A stretch of DNA of 32,359 nucleotides, from assembly GCF_000337335.1 (NCBI RefSeq), contig NZ_AOJN01000002.1, positions 1 to 32,359 of the forward strand, in the 5' to 3' direction. The translations under genes and the position numbers were made by a program. Position 1 is the stretch's first letter, and every line of letters starts with the position of its first letter. The notes under the pieces are model-generated. The model did no database searches and was not told where the DNA came from. It saw only the letters and a program-made list of their open reading frames with translations. Below, piece by piece: positions 1-6,572 of this stretch. This DNA comes from Halorubrum distributum JCM 10118 (GTDB lineage Archaea > Halobacteriota > Halobacteria > Halobacteriales > Haloferacaceae).

Positions 1-741
1 AGAACTCTACCACAAACCCGGACGAAAAGCGCTCAAACACGCCGTCAAAGCCACTCTCTGAAATCAACAATGTGCTACACAAGAGCGTACTTTCTTTTGC
101 TATCTCTGTTCTTTTCTCGTCACCGTATAGTAGTACTAGCTGTAGTGGATATTCACCGCTATACCAAGATGAAGAGTACCACTCTGCGTTTTTTGTATCA
201 ATTTCAAGACGAAGAACAGCTCCATCATGTGCGAAGGTTTCACCGACGACATTCGGGTAAGCATGTGGCTCATAATTTTTTGGATCCCATGGAACCCCAG
301 GGTCATCCACAAACACCACAGAAGGTAATGGGGTAGAAACAGGAAGCCCATCAAATGAACGTTCATCTACAAGGCCTAATCCTCTGGCTGGAGGCCCTCG
401 GATTAGATTCTTAACATCACCATTCTGAATATAGCCAGATACATTCGGAATGAGCCGCACAGATCCTTCTTTTATTTCGAAAATGTTCTCTACAGATCCA
501 AATACATTGAGGCGTGTTTTATTTGGCATTCCGTACCCGGAGATGAACAGATCTAGCTTGATGGTATCTCCTGGCTCGATCTTTGTGTTTCTGAGTGAAG
601 GGACAATCTCATAGTTAGGAGAAACATCACCGTATTTGACGGCAGGAGACGAAGAAATCGAATACTGATCATGTGTCTCCAACCACATTTCGCCCACATA
701 TTCATCAACATCAAGATCCGCTATGAAACCAAGATCACTCA
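1..741 (-). CDS. hypothetical protein, partial (runs off the window start)
   Basis: The minus strand is open from an ATG at 741 to the window edge, 247 codons without a stop. It begins MSDLGFIADLDVDEYVGEMW and contains beta-rich stretches such as IEPGDTIKLDLFISGYGMPN. I do not recognise the family. There is no signal peptide or membrane segment. Composition is AT-rich (roughly 43% GC by eye) compared with the GC-rich neighbours, which suggests recent transfer. A TATA-like stretch (GTATTTTTTG on the minus strand, near 770) lies about 30 bases upstream of the start. A competing plus-strand frame ends at 61, where composition also rises, so the last 20 codons of this reading may belong to a different, joined sequence. 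The long open frame is good evidence for a gene; its function is unknown. Confidence 0.55.
2..61 (+). CDS. possible C-terminal tail of a gene entering from the left
   Basis: The plus frame 2-61 reads ELYHKPGRKALKHAVKATL followed by TGA, with haloarchaeal-like third-position GC. It would be the end of a gene lying mostly outside the window, converging on the minus-strand ORF. It overlaps that ORF completely, so at most one of the two is native here. The family cannot be named from 19 residues. Confidence 0.25.
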   Translation, partial: ELYHKPGRKALKHAVKATL

Positions 742-802
742 TTCAAAACCTGTCAGGACGGCAGAGCAAAAAATACTCTGAATGGTCTAACAATATCAGA
801 CT

Positions 803-1040
803 ATGACCGGAATCGTGATCCTCCCCGCTGGTCGCGACGACGCGTTTGAGGACTACAAACAGTTCATCCGAGATGGGCACCCAATTGAGGATATTGAGTC
901 CAATCTCAATATCTAGGACCTCGAACAATTTCGGACAACATCTGACAACAATCTCATCTACATCTGGGGGACCTCAGTAGCCGAGGCGTGGCAGAACGTC
1001 CCGAAAGCGCCTCTCAAGCGTTCTCGAACCGATCACGAAC
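803..1040 (+). pseudogene. decayed hypothetical gene with in-frame stop, joined to an orc remnant
   Basis: Starting at ATG 803 the frame reads MTGIVILPAGRDDAFEDYKQ, continues to SNLNI, meets an in-frame TAG near 914-916, and then continues in the same frame as DLEQFRTTSDNNLIYIWGTS and VAEAWQNVPK before a TAA at 1038-1040. Both halves look protein-like, so this is a gene broken by one nonsense codon. From about 1010 the sequence stops belonging to this gene and instead matches DNA of the orc1/cdc6 gene at 1758, so the 3' end has been replaced by recombination. The family is not recognised. Confidence 0.6.
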
Positions 1041-1088
1041 AGTAAACCCGCCGACACAGCCATCATCACCGGACCTACCGGCGCAGAT
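1011..1088 (+). pseudogene. fragment of an orc1/cdc6 gene (Walker A region)
   Basis: Read in frame, 1013-1088 gives LSSVLEPITNSKPADTAIIT followed by GPTGADN. This matches residues 27-53 of the Orc1/Cdc6 protein encoded at 1758 (SSVLEPITNGEPADTAIVTG, then PSGVGK). The nucleotide match is also high: about 18 bases around TTCTCGAACCGATCACGAAC are identical. The P-loop decays (GPTGAD instead of GPSGVGKT) and the frame ends within the palindrome at 1092. It is a nonfunctional remnant of a second, related initiator gene. Confidence 0.75.
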
Positions 1089-1091
1089 AAC

Positions 1092-1123
1092 TTAACCAAC
1101 AAAATCCCGCTACTGTTGGTTAG
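1092..1123. promoter_or_regulatory. palindromic element copy 1 (TTAACCAACA / TGTTGGTTAG)
   Basis: The left arm TTAACCAACA (1092-1101) and right arm TGTTGGTTAG (1114-1123) are separated by 12 bases. Arm start-to-start distance is 22 bases, about two helical turns. The last base of the right arm departs from the perfect palindrome. The small gene at 1186 starts 62 bases downstream. It belongs to a family of five copies in this window. Confidence 0.7.
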
Positions 1124-1185
1124 TCATCGTGAGTAGGACCTTTCCCAAAACCGGTCTTTATCCGTACGATGGACCAATCTAAGGT

Positions 1186-1479
1186 ATGAGCGCCTCGGCG
1201 CCTCCAAGCGTCTCTATCTCGCATTCCGAGCCTACTGATATTCCAGCAGTCTTGGACCGAACCGGTATCGACTACGTCGGTGTTCACGACCAACGACTAC
1301 TGGCTATCTATCGCACCGGCATCTTCAATGTGGTAACTGAGTCGGGGCCAGTATCGAATGCGCACACACTCCAAATCGAATGCTGGGAAGCACCACTTCC
1401 GTCTCATGGTGATGAGCAATCACCTCAGGAGCTTCTTGAGGAATTTGCCGCCGTATTTGACGCAGGCAACCAGAGCTGA
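1186..1479 (+). CDS. small hypothetical protein
   Basis: A 97-residue ORF with a haloarchaeal acidic profile, beginning MSASAPPSVSISHSEPTDIP and ending EEFAAVFDAGNQS. The central part (IDYVGVHDQRLLAIYRTGIF) could form a small alpha/beta fold. There are no Cys pairs, signal peptide or membrane segments. I do not recognise the family. A weak TATA-like TCTTTATCC lies at 1155-1163, in the right place for a leaderless transcript, and palindrome copy 1 is just upstream, so this gene may belong to the palindrome-linked set. The ORF could also be chance, but its composition and promoter spacing favour a gene. Confidence 0.5.
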   Translation: MSASAPPSVSISHSEPTDIPAVLDRTGIDYVGVHDQRLLAIYRTGIFNVVTESGPVSNAHTLQIECWEAPLPSHGDEQSPQELLEEFAAVFDAGNQS

Positions 1480-1612
1480 AGTTTTCTATTTGTATCGACG
1501 ACCTCGCGATCTCGATGAACACGTCAGACAGAGCTCTCTATGAGGTCCATCCGGCTCGAACTACAGTGATCTGTCCAGAGCGAGCTCGACACCATGGACT
1601 GGGCTTCTAGAC

Positions 1613-1704
1613 GTTTCCGGAAACAGTGTGTTTCCACAATCAAAATCGAGGGACAGCGGAGCAATCGAAGTGAATATACCACTGCGATCAGAGCGTTTCC
1701 GGAA
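1613..1704. promoter_or_regulatory. GTTTCC-box cluster upstream of orc1/cdc6
   Basis: Three boxes lie upstream of the Orc1/Cdc6 gene: GTTTCCGGAAAC, a perfect 12-base palindrome (1613-1624), GTTTCC (1630-1635), and GTTTCCGGAA (1695-1704). They could be initiator binding sites or operators. They do not resemble the ORB repeats around the second initiator at 13425, and no long AT-rich unwinding region is evident here. Confidence 0.35.
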
Positions 1705-1717
1705 TCTCCCCGGTCAC

Positions 1718-1726
1718 ACTTATATC
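1718..1726 (+). promoter_or_regulatory. TATA box of the short orc1/cdc6 gene
   Basis: CTTATATCA lies 32-40 bases upstream of the ATG at 1758, the usual spacing for a haloarchaeal TATA box with a very short leader. Confidence 0.5.
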
Positions 1727-1757
1727 ACTCACGCTGAGAATAACTACCCACCGACCG

Positions 1758-2786
1758 ATGATCCGTGATGCTCGCGTCCTCCGCGCCGGGTTCGTCCCTC
1801 GAGAAGTCGAGCATCGCGACGCCGAAGTCAACCACCTCTCGAGCGTTCTCGAACCGATCACGAACGGCGAGCCAGCTGACACAGCCATCGTCACCGGGCC
1901 CAGCGGTGTCGGTAAAACCTGTATCTCGAAGTTCGTTACCGAACGGCTCCGCGAGGAAGTGCTCGACGTCGAGGCCACCTACGTCAACTGTTGGCGGAAC
2001 TACAGTCGCTTCCGAACGCTGTATCAGATCCTCGATGACATCGGTGCGACGATAGACATCCATCGCCAGTCGACACCCCACGACGAGCTCATTGACCGGC
2101 TCCAACAGTACGATGGCCCGCGAACTGTCGTCATTCTCGACGAGGTCGATCAACTCGAAGATCCGAGTCTCATCTACGACCTCCACAGTATGGAGCAGTT
2201 CGCGGTGATCTGTATCGCAAACAAGGAAGAAGAGCTGTTCAGCCGGGTCGACGACCGACTGGTGAGTCGGCTGCGCTCCAGCGAGCACGTCCGGATGGAT
2301 AAGTACCACAACGAGCAACTCTACGACATCCTGAGTGCCCGAACGAAATGGGGACTTGAAAAGGACGTTATCACCGACAAGCAGCTCTATCAGATCGCTG
2401 ATGCCGCTGCTGGCGATGCTCGGCTGGCTATCGGGATGCTTCGCAGCGCAGCCAGCACAGCTGACCGCGAAAATTGCGAGGAGATCACCAACGACATGCT
2501 CCTAGACGCTGCTGAAGATGCTCGGGCTCAAATTAAGCAGAAGAGCCTGGACTCACTCACGCCGCATCAGCGAGTCGTCTACGATATTGTTCGCGACCAC
2601 GGCCCGATCGGGCCGAGCGAGATCCACGAGCGCTATACCGAGGACGTCGATGACCCACGGACGAAGCGGACTATCCGCACGTACCTCTCGAAGATGGCCC
2701 AGTACAACCTCCTCGAGGCGAAAGGAACGAGTCGGGACCGAGAGTACTCACTCGTCGATTCGGCAGCTGCGTCGCCGGTCTCGTAA
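1758..2786 (+). CDS. Orc1/Cdc6 family replication initiator (short form)
   Basis: 342 residues. An AAA+ ATPase domain comes first: Walker A GPSGVGKT at residues 47-54, Walker B with sensor context TVVILDEVDQLED near 121-133, then an AAA+ lid (GDARLAIGMLRSAA). A C-terminal winged helix follows (SLDSLTPHQRVVYDIVRDHG to KGTSRDREYSLVD). The family binds origin DNA and recruits the MCM helicase. The protein is shorter than full-length haloarchaeal Orc1/Cdc6 such as the 448-residue copy at 13425, and it lacks the long N-terminal extension. A TATA box sits about 35 bases upstream. A decayed relative lies 700 bases upstream. No ORB repeats like those at 13000-16400 are visible near it, so it may act elsewhere or as a regulator. 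Confidence 0.9.
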   Translation: MIRDARVLRAGFVPREVEHRDAEVNHLSSVLEPITNGEPADTAIVTGPSGVGKTCISKFVTERLREEVLDVEATYVNCWRNYSRFRTLYQILDDIGATIDIHRQSTPHDELIDRLQQYDGPRTVVILDEVDQLEDPSLIYDLHSMEQFAVICIANKEEELFSRVDDRLVSRLRSSEHVRMDKYHNEQLYDILSARTKWGLEKDVITDKQLYQIADAAAGDARLAIGMLRSAASTADRENCEEITNDMLLDAAEDARAQIKQKSLDSLTPHQRVVYDIVRDHGPIGPSEIHERYTEDVDDPRTKRTIRTYLSKMAQYNLLEAKGTSRDREYSLVDSAAASPVS

Positions 2787-2912
2787 GTCGACGGGCTAGC
2801 CGCGGACCTCCGCATCGACCGCGTCGCGGTCCCGAGGCGAGACTGGGACCGACTCGTCGACTCGTTCGGCGGTGCCAGCCTCCTAGTTGCGTGCGGCGGC
2901 CGTCAGGGGAAT

Positions 2913-3896
2913 TCACAGCGAGATGTCCGTCCCGTCCCCCGCCGCCACGGCCTCTCGGTAAACGGTCTCGCCGGCCGCAGCGTCCAGCGTCGCGGACCCG
3001 ACGCTGACGACCACCACGACCCCGTCGGGTGACTCGCGGACGTACCCGTCTGCGAGGGGAACGCCGAGTTCGACCAAGTCGTCCGCGTCGAGGTCGCTCG
3101 CAAGGAGGTCGCCGGTCTCGGCGACCTCCGCTGGTACGTCGGCGAACGTCCGTTCCGCGCGCTCGAAGACGCGAGGGTCGATCTCCTGCATCTCCGCCGT
3201 GAACGCGCCGACGGCGACGACGAGACTCCCCGCTTCGAGCGCGTCGGACGGAAAGACGGGCTCGGTTGCGGTCGTCGCGGTCACGACGACGTCGGCCCCC
3301 TCGACGGCCGCCCGGGAAGTGTCGACCGCGCGCGCCGGGATCCCCTCCGCGCTCAGGTCCGCGGCGCACGCGGTCCGCGAGTCGCTCGGCGAGTGGATCC
3401 GAACGTCCGAGAGCGCCGCGACGGTCGCGATGGCCCGGGTCTGCCAGCGTGCCTGCGTGCCCGCGCCAAGAACGCCGAGCGTGAGGTCCTCGCCGTCCGG
3501 GTCTGGGGCCAGTTTCCGAACCGAGACCGCCCCGATACAGCCCGTCCGGGCGTTGGTGATCGTCGTCCCCGCCATGAACGCCTTCGGGAGGCCTGTCCGC
3601 GCGTCCGTGAGCGCGATCTGGGCGTTGACCGTCGGAAGCCCCCGCTCCGGGTTCCCCTCGTGGACGCCAACGAGCTTCGTCGCGTAGTGGTCCGCGCCGT
3701 GGACGTACGCCGGCATCGCGATCCCGGTTCCGGCGGAATCGTCGCCGTCGAGACCCGCACCGACCGGAAAGTGCGGTCGCGGGGGCCGCTCGACCTCGCC
3801 GGCGGCCTGTTTCACCAACGCGTCGTCCACCACGTCGACGAGCGCCGCCAGATCGAGGTTCCGTTCGACCTCCGTCGCGGAGAGTACGAGCACCAT
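2913..3896 (-). CDS. ornithine cyclodeaminase / mu-crystallin family protein
   Basis: 327 residues from the ATG at 3896 (MVLVLSATEVERNLDLAALV). The open frame extends to 3956, but that would overlap the divergent gene. A substrate-binding part with HYATKLVGVHEGN (the conserved Lys region) and TTITNARTGCIGAVS precedes a Rossmann domain with the dinucleotide motif LGVLGAGTQARWQTRA and the later VVVTATTATEPVF and VAVGAF segments. Family members are ornithine cyclodeaminases, alanine dehydrogenases or ketimine reductases such as delta1-pyrroline-2-carboxylate reductase; the substrate cannot be read from sequence. It is divergent from an FAD amino-acid oxidoreductase, which suggests sequential steps: oxidation of an amino acid to an imine, then reduction of the imine. 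The gene is very GC-rich. Confidence 0.88.
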   Translation of the reverse strand: MVLVLSATEVERNLDLAALVDVVDDALVKQAAGEVERPPRPHFPVGAGLDGDDSAGTGIAMPAYVHGADHYATKLVGVHEGNPERGLPTVNAQIALTDARTGLPKAFMAGTTITNARTGCIGAVSVRKLAPDPDGEDLTLGVLGAGTQARWQTRAIATVAALSDVRIHSPSDSRTACAADLSAEGIPARAVDTSRAAVEGADVVVTATTATEPVFPSDALEAGSLVVAVGAFTAEMQEIDPRVFERAERTFADVPAEVAETGDLLASDLDADDLVELGVPLADGYVRESPDGVVVVVSVGSATLDAAAGETVYREAVAAGDGTDISL

Positions 3897-3982
3897 GTCC
3901 GAGGCGTCGCTCCCCGGTGACTTAGACTGCTCGTCGACCCGGCCGGCCGGTGTCATACGCTTATTTCTCGGGGGGTCGATCG

Positions 3983-5155
3983 ATGGCTATGGACGCACTC
4001 GTCGTCGGCGGGGGGATCATCGGCCTCGCCGCCGCACACTCGCTCGCTGACCGCGGCGTGGACGTGACGCTCGTCGAGAAGGGATCGCTGGGGAACGCGA
4101 GCACCGCTCGCTCGGCCGGCGGGATCCGGTCGCAGTTCTCCACGCGTGTGAACGTCGAACTGTCGCTCGCCAGCAAGGCGGTCTGGAACTCGTTTAAGCA
4201 GCGCTTCGGTGTGGACATCGGGCTCCGGAAGAACGGCTACCTGTTTCTCGCGCGGACCGACGAGACCGCAGAGCGGTTCCGCGAGAACGTCGACATGCAG
4301 CGCGAGCTCGGCGCGGAGAGCGAACTGCTCACGCCCGCGGAGGCGACCGAGCATTGTCCGGGACTCGATCCCGACCCCTTCGTCGCGGCGACGTACAACC
4401 CCGACGACGGGATCGCCGACCCGAACCTCGCCGTACAGGGATACGCCGAGGCCGCCCGCGAGCGCGGCGTCGACATCCGGACGAAGACAGCCGTCACGGC
4501 CCTCCACCGCGAGGGCGGTCGCGTCGTCGGCGCGGACATTCGGGCGGTCGGCGCGGACGAAGCCGAGCGCCACGAGGTCGACTGCGTCGTGAACGCGGCA
4601 GGCGCGTGGGCCGCCGCAATCGGCGAGATGACCGGCGTGGACCTCCCGATCGCGCCCCGGCGGCGACAGATCGCCGTAGTCGACCCATCACCGCCGGTGC
4701 CCGAGTCGGTGCCGCTGACGATCGACCTCGAGACGGGGTCGTACTTCCGGCCCGAGCGGGACGGAGTGGCGCTCGTTGGCGGCCACTTCGACGAGGACGA
4801 CCCCGATCGAGACCCCGACGCCTACGACGAGGGGATGGACGTCGAGTGGGCGGCACGCGCGGTCGAGCACGCCGCCGCGTACACCGAGTACTTCGGGCTC
4901 GACACCCGGATCAAACGCGGCTGGGCCGGGCTGTACGCGGTCACGCCCGACCACCACCCGGTCGTCGAGGAGACGGTCCCCGGTTTCGTGACCGTCGCCG
5001 GGTTCTCCGGACACGGATTCCAGCACGCGCCCGCCTCCGGACGGATCGCCGCCGACCTCGTCGTCGATGGGGAAACAGATCTCCTTGACGCCTCGCCGCT
5101 TTCGGCCGATCGGTTCGAGCGCGGCGAGACCCTCACTGAGCGAAGCGTCGCCTGA
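3983..5155 (+). CDS. FAD-dependent oxidoreductase, DadA / glycine-oxidase-like
   Basis: 390 residues from ATG 3983 (the ATG at 3989 is an alternative); the frame is open upstream to 3950 without a better start. The N-terminus has the FAD-binding motif VVGGGIIGLAAAHSL ending in the acidic VTLVEKG. A DAO-fold substrate domain follows, and the C-terminal FAD motif is GFVTVAGFSGHGFQHAPASG. This family oxidises secondary or D-amino acids (sarcosine, glycine, D-proline, D-hydroxyproline) to imino acids. The mu-crystallin-family gene diverges from it with under 90 bases between the starts, so shared regulation is likely. One coherent reading is D-proline or hydroxyproline oxidation here and imine reduction by the partner. 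There is no membrane segment, so it is probably cytoplasmic. It is among the most GC-rich genes of the window. Confidence 0.88.
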   Translation: MAMDALVVGGGIIGLAAAHSLADRGVDVTLVEKGSLGNASTARSAGGIRSQFSTRVNVELSLASKAVWNSFKQRFGVDIGLRKNGYLFLARTDETAERFRENVDMQRELGAESELLTPAEATEHCPGLDPDPFVAATYNPDDGIADPNLAVQGYAEAARERGVDIRTKTAVTALHREGGRVVGADIRAVGADEAERHEVDCVVNAAGAWAAAIGEMTGVDLPIAPRRRQIAVVDPSPPVPESVPLTIDLETGSYFRPERDGVALVGGHFDEDDPDRDPDAYDEGMDVEWAARAVEHAAAYTEYFGLDTRIKRGWAGLYAVTPDHHPVVEETVPGFVTVAGFSGHGFQHAPASGRIAADLVVDGETDLLDASPLSADRFERGETLTERSVA

Positions 5156-5296
5156 CCGATCAGGGGACGATCACGGGGGTAAGTCGACTTCGGAAACGGC
5201 CTCGGAAACGGCCGCGCAGTCCGAATATCCGGTGACTGAGTTCGAATGAGCGCTCGGTCGATTCATTTCTGGAAACCCGGAAGCGCCGCGCCGGCG

Positions 5297-5304
5297 CTTA
5301 TTGA
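5297..5304 (+). promoter_or_regulatory. TATA box of the RecA-like/PolB operon
   Basis: GCTTATTG/CTTATTGA lies about 25 bases upstream of the ATG at 5326, so the operon mRNA is probably leaderless. A GCGCCGGCGC palindrome sits directly upstream. Confidence 0.45.
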
Positions 5305-5325
5305 GACGGTGAACGGGTATCGGGT

Positions 5326-6264
5326 ATGGGAGACCACGCAACATCGAACCGATTGGCGGTGGACCAGCCGACACGGGGCGCAGACCGCAATCGATCCCTT
5401 GCTGACCAAGCCGATCCGGCTACGGACGAGATGCTGTTGCCGTCACTCAACGACGGCATCACGCTGCTCGATGTCGAGGGAGGCCGCGGCGTCCCGATCC
5501 TACAGTCGCTCGTACTCGACCATCTCCTCCTACACGACGGGCCCGCCTTCTGGGTCGACGCAAACGGCCACGCGACGACGACAACACTCGCCCAGATCGC
5601 GCCCAGCCAACGGCTACTCAACCGAATCCACGTTGCCCGCGGATTCACCGCCTACCAGCACTACGGCGCCGTCTGTGATCTCCCGACGGCAGTGAACAAG
5701 TCGATCCAGATGTCTACCACCGACGCCAGGGCGGCCGGTCGAGGGGATCCGAGTCGTGACGAGGACACGTCGCCCCACACACCCGCCCTCATCGTCGCGC
5801 CGGCCGTCGACGCCCAGTATCGCGCCGACGATACCCTTGGCGAGTCCCACGCTAAAACCCTCCAAGCCCGTGCCCTTGCCCGGTTAGCGACCTACGCCGA
5901 GGGGTACGACATCCCGGTGCTCGTTACGCGAAACGAACGAAACGAATTCACCGAATCAATCGCGACGGTCGCCGATCACCACCTGGAGTGCGAGCAAACT
6001 CGGATGGGGCCACGGATCGTCGGCGAGGACTTCGAGACGCTCGTCTATCCCGTCGACGACGGCGCGTACTACCAGACGACGTTCGCGTACTGGCGGCAGC
6101 TGCTCGCGGCACGCGCCACGCAAGTCGGCGTGGAGCCGACGACGCCGGCGCCGTCGACGCCGGGGGGTGTCGGAACAGGCGTCACCGCTGACGGTGAGAC
6201 GGTGGCTGCCACCGCCGATCCCTTGCTCGATGCGTGGACGGCGAGCGGTACAGGAGGCCGATAG
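5326..6264 (+). CDS. RecA/RadA-like protein with degenerate Walker A (PolB-associated)
   Basis: 312 residues. The order of elements resembles a RecA/RadA core: a first strand with LLDVEGGRGVPILQS (residues 48-61) where a P-loop should stand, a second strand (GPAFWVDANGHATT), a Walker B-like hydrophobic strand TPALIVAPAVDAQYR, a helix SHAKTLQARALARLATYAEG, and the strand IPVLVTRNERNEF as in the RadA VIVTNQ region. The Walker A consensus GxxxxGK(S/T) is absent, so ATP binding is probably lost. It is the first gene of a three-gene operon with an exonuclease-less PolB, which recalls bacterial ImuA (a RecA-fold protein) in ImuA-ImuB-DnaE2 mutasomes. A role as a polymerase accessory or recruiter is inference. 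The last ~45 residues are low-complexity Pro/Thr/Gly-rich. Confidence 0.7.
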   Translation: MGDHATSNRLAVDQPTRGADRNRSLADQADPATDEMLLPSLNDGITLLDVEGGRGVPILQSLVLDHLLLHDGPAFWVDANGHATTTTLAQIAPSQRLLNRIHVARGFTAYQHYGAVCDLPTAVNKSIQMSTTDARAAGRGDPSRDEDTSPHTPALIVAPAVDAQYRADDTLGESHAKTLQARALARLATYAEGYDIPVLVTRNERNEFTESIATVADHHLECEQTRMGPRIVGEDFETLVYPVDDGAYYQTTFAYWRQLLAARATQVGVEPTTPAPSTPGGVGTGVTADGETVAATADPLLDAWTASGTGGR

Positions 6265-6266
6265 CG

Positions 6267-6572
6267 ATGGGGCGGACGAACCCAACCTACCGGGATGCGC
6301 TCCGGGCCATCGAAGAGCGCTGGGCGGAGTTCCGGCGGGCACTGCGGCGTCGCGACCAGCCGCGCTTCGACCGGCTGTTCGAGTACGCCCGCGAGCACGC
6401 CGACGCGAGCGGACTGTTAAACCACCAGAATCCGCTGCTGCCGGCGCTGTTCAGCATCGATCTTGAACAGGAGGCCCGCCTCAACGATCACGAGGAACGC
6501 CTCGAGGAGCTCGAAGCCGCGGTCGCAGCACGCGATGATCAAGAGAGTGGCCCACCGGACGCGAACCCGTGA
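6267..6572 (+). CDS. small coiled-coil protein between RecA-like gene and polB
   Basis: 101 residues from ATG 6267, chosen because a Shine-Dalgarno sequence AGGAGG (6252-6257) lies ten bases upstream and the preceding stop codon ends at 6264. The N-terminal part (TNPTYRDALRAIEERWAEFR) is helical and basic. The C-terminal part (DLEQEARLNDHEERLEELEA) is a predicted coiled coil. The stop codon overlaps the GTG start of polB in GTGA, so the two are translationally coupled and probably made in proportion. There is no known domain that I recognise; a bridging or subunit role for the polymerase is inference from position. Confidence 0.75.
   Translation: MGRTNPTYRDALRAIEERWAEFRRALRRRDQPRFDRLFEYAREHADASGLLNHQNPLLPALFSIDLEQEARLNDHEERLEELEAAVAARDDQESGPPDANP

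Noticed and set aside
2787-2912. gene remnant reading LAADLRIDRVAVPRRDWDRL on the plus strand
   Set aside because: The frame looks protein-like for about 40 codons and might be a C-terminal stub, but it is short, without start, and cannot be assigned.
2671-3369. 232-codon Arg-rich minus-strand ORF over the orc 3' end and the mu-crystallin-family gene
   Set aside because: Its extreme Arg/Gly content shows a shifted frame of the real gene at 2913-3896.
4354-5088. 244-codon Arg-rich ORF inside the FAD oxidoreductase gene
   Set aside because: Frame shadow of 3983-5155; the protein is almost only Arg, Gly, Asp and Pro.
5246-5695. 149-codon plus-strand ORF overlapping the RecA-like gene start
   Set aside because: Ser/Arg/Thr-rich shifted-frame protein; the 5326 frame has the TATA box, coding character and operon structure.
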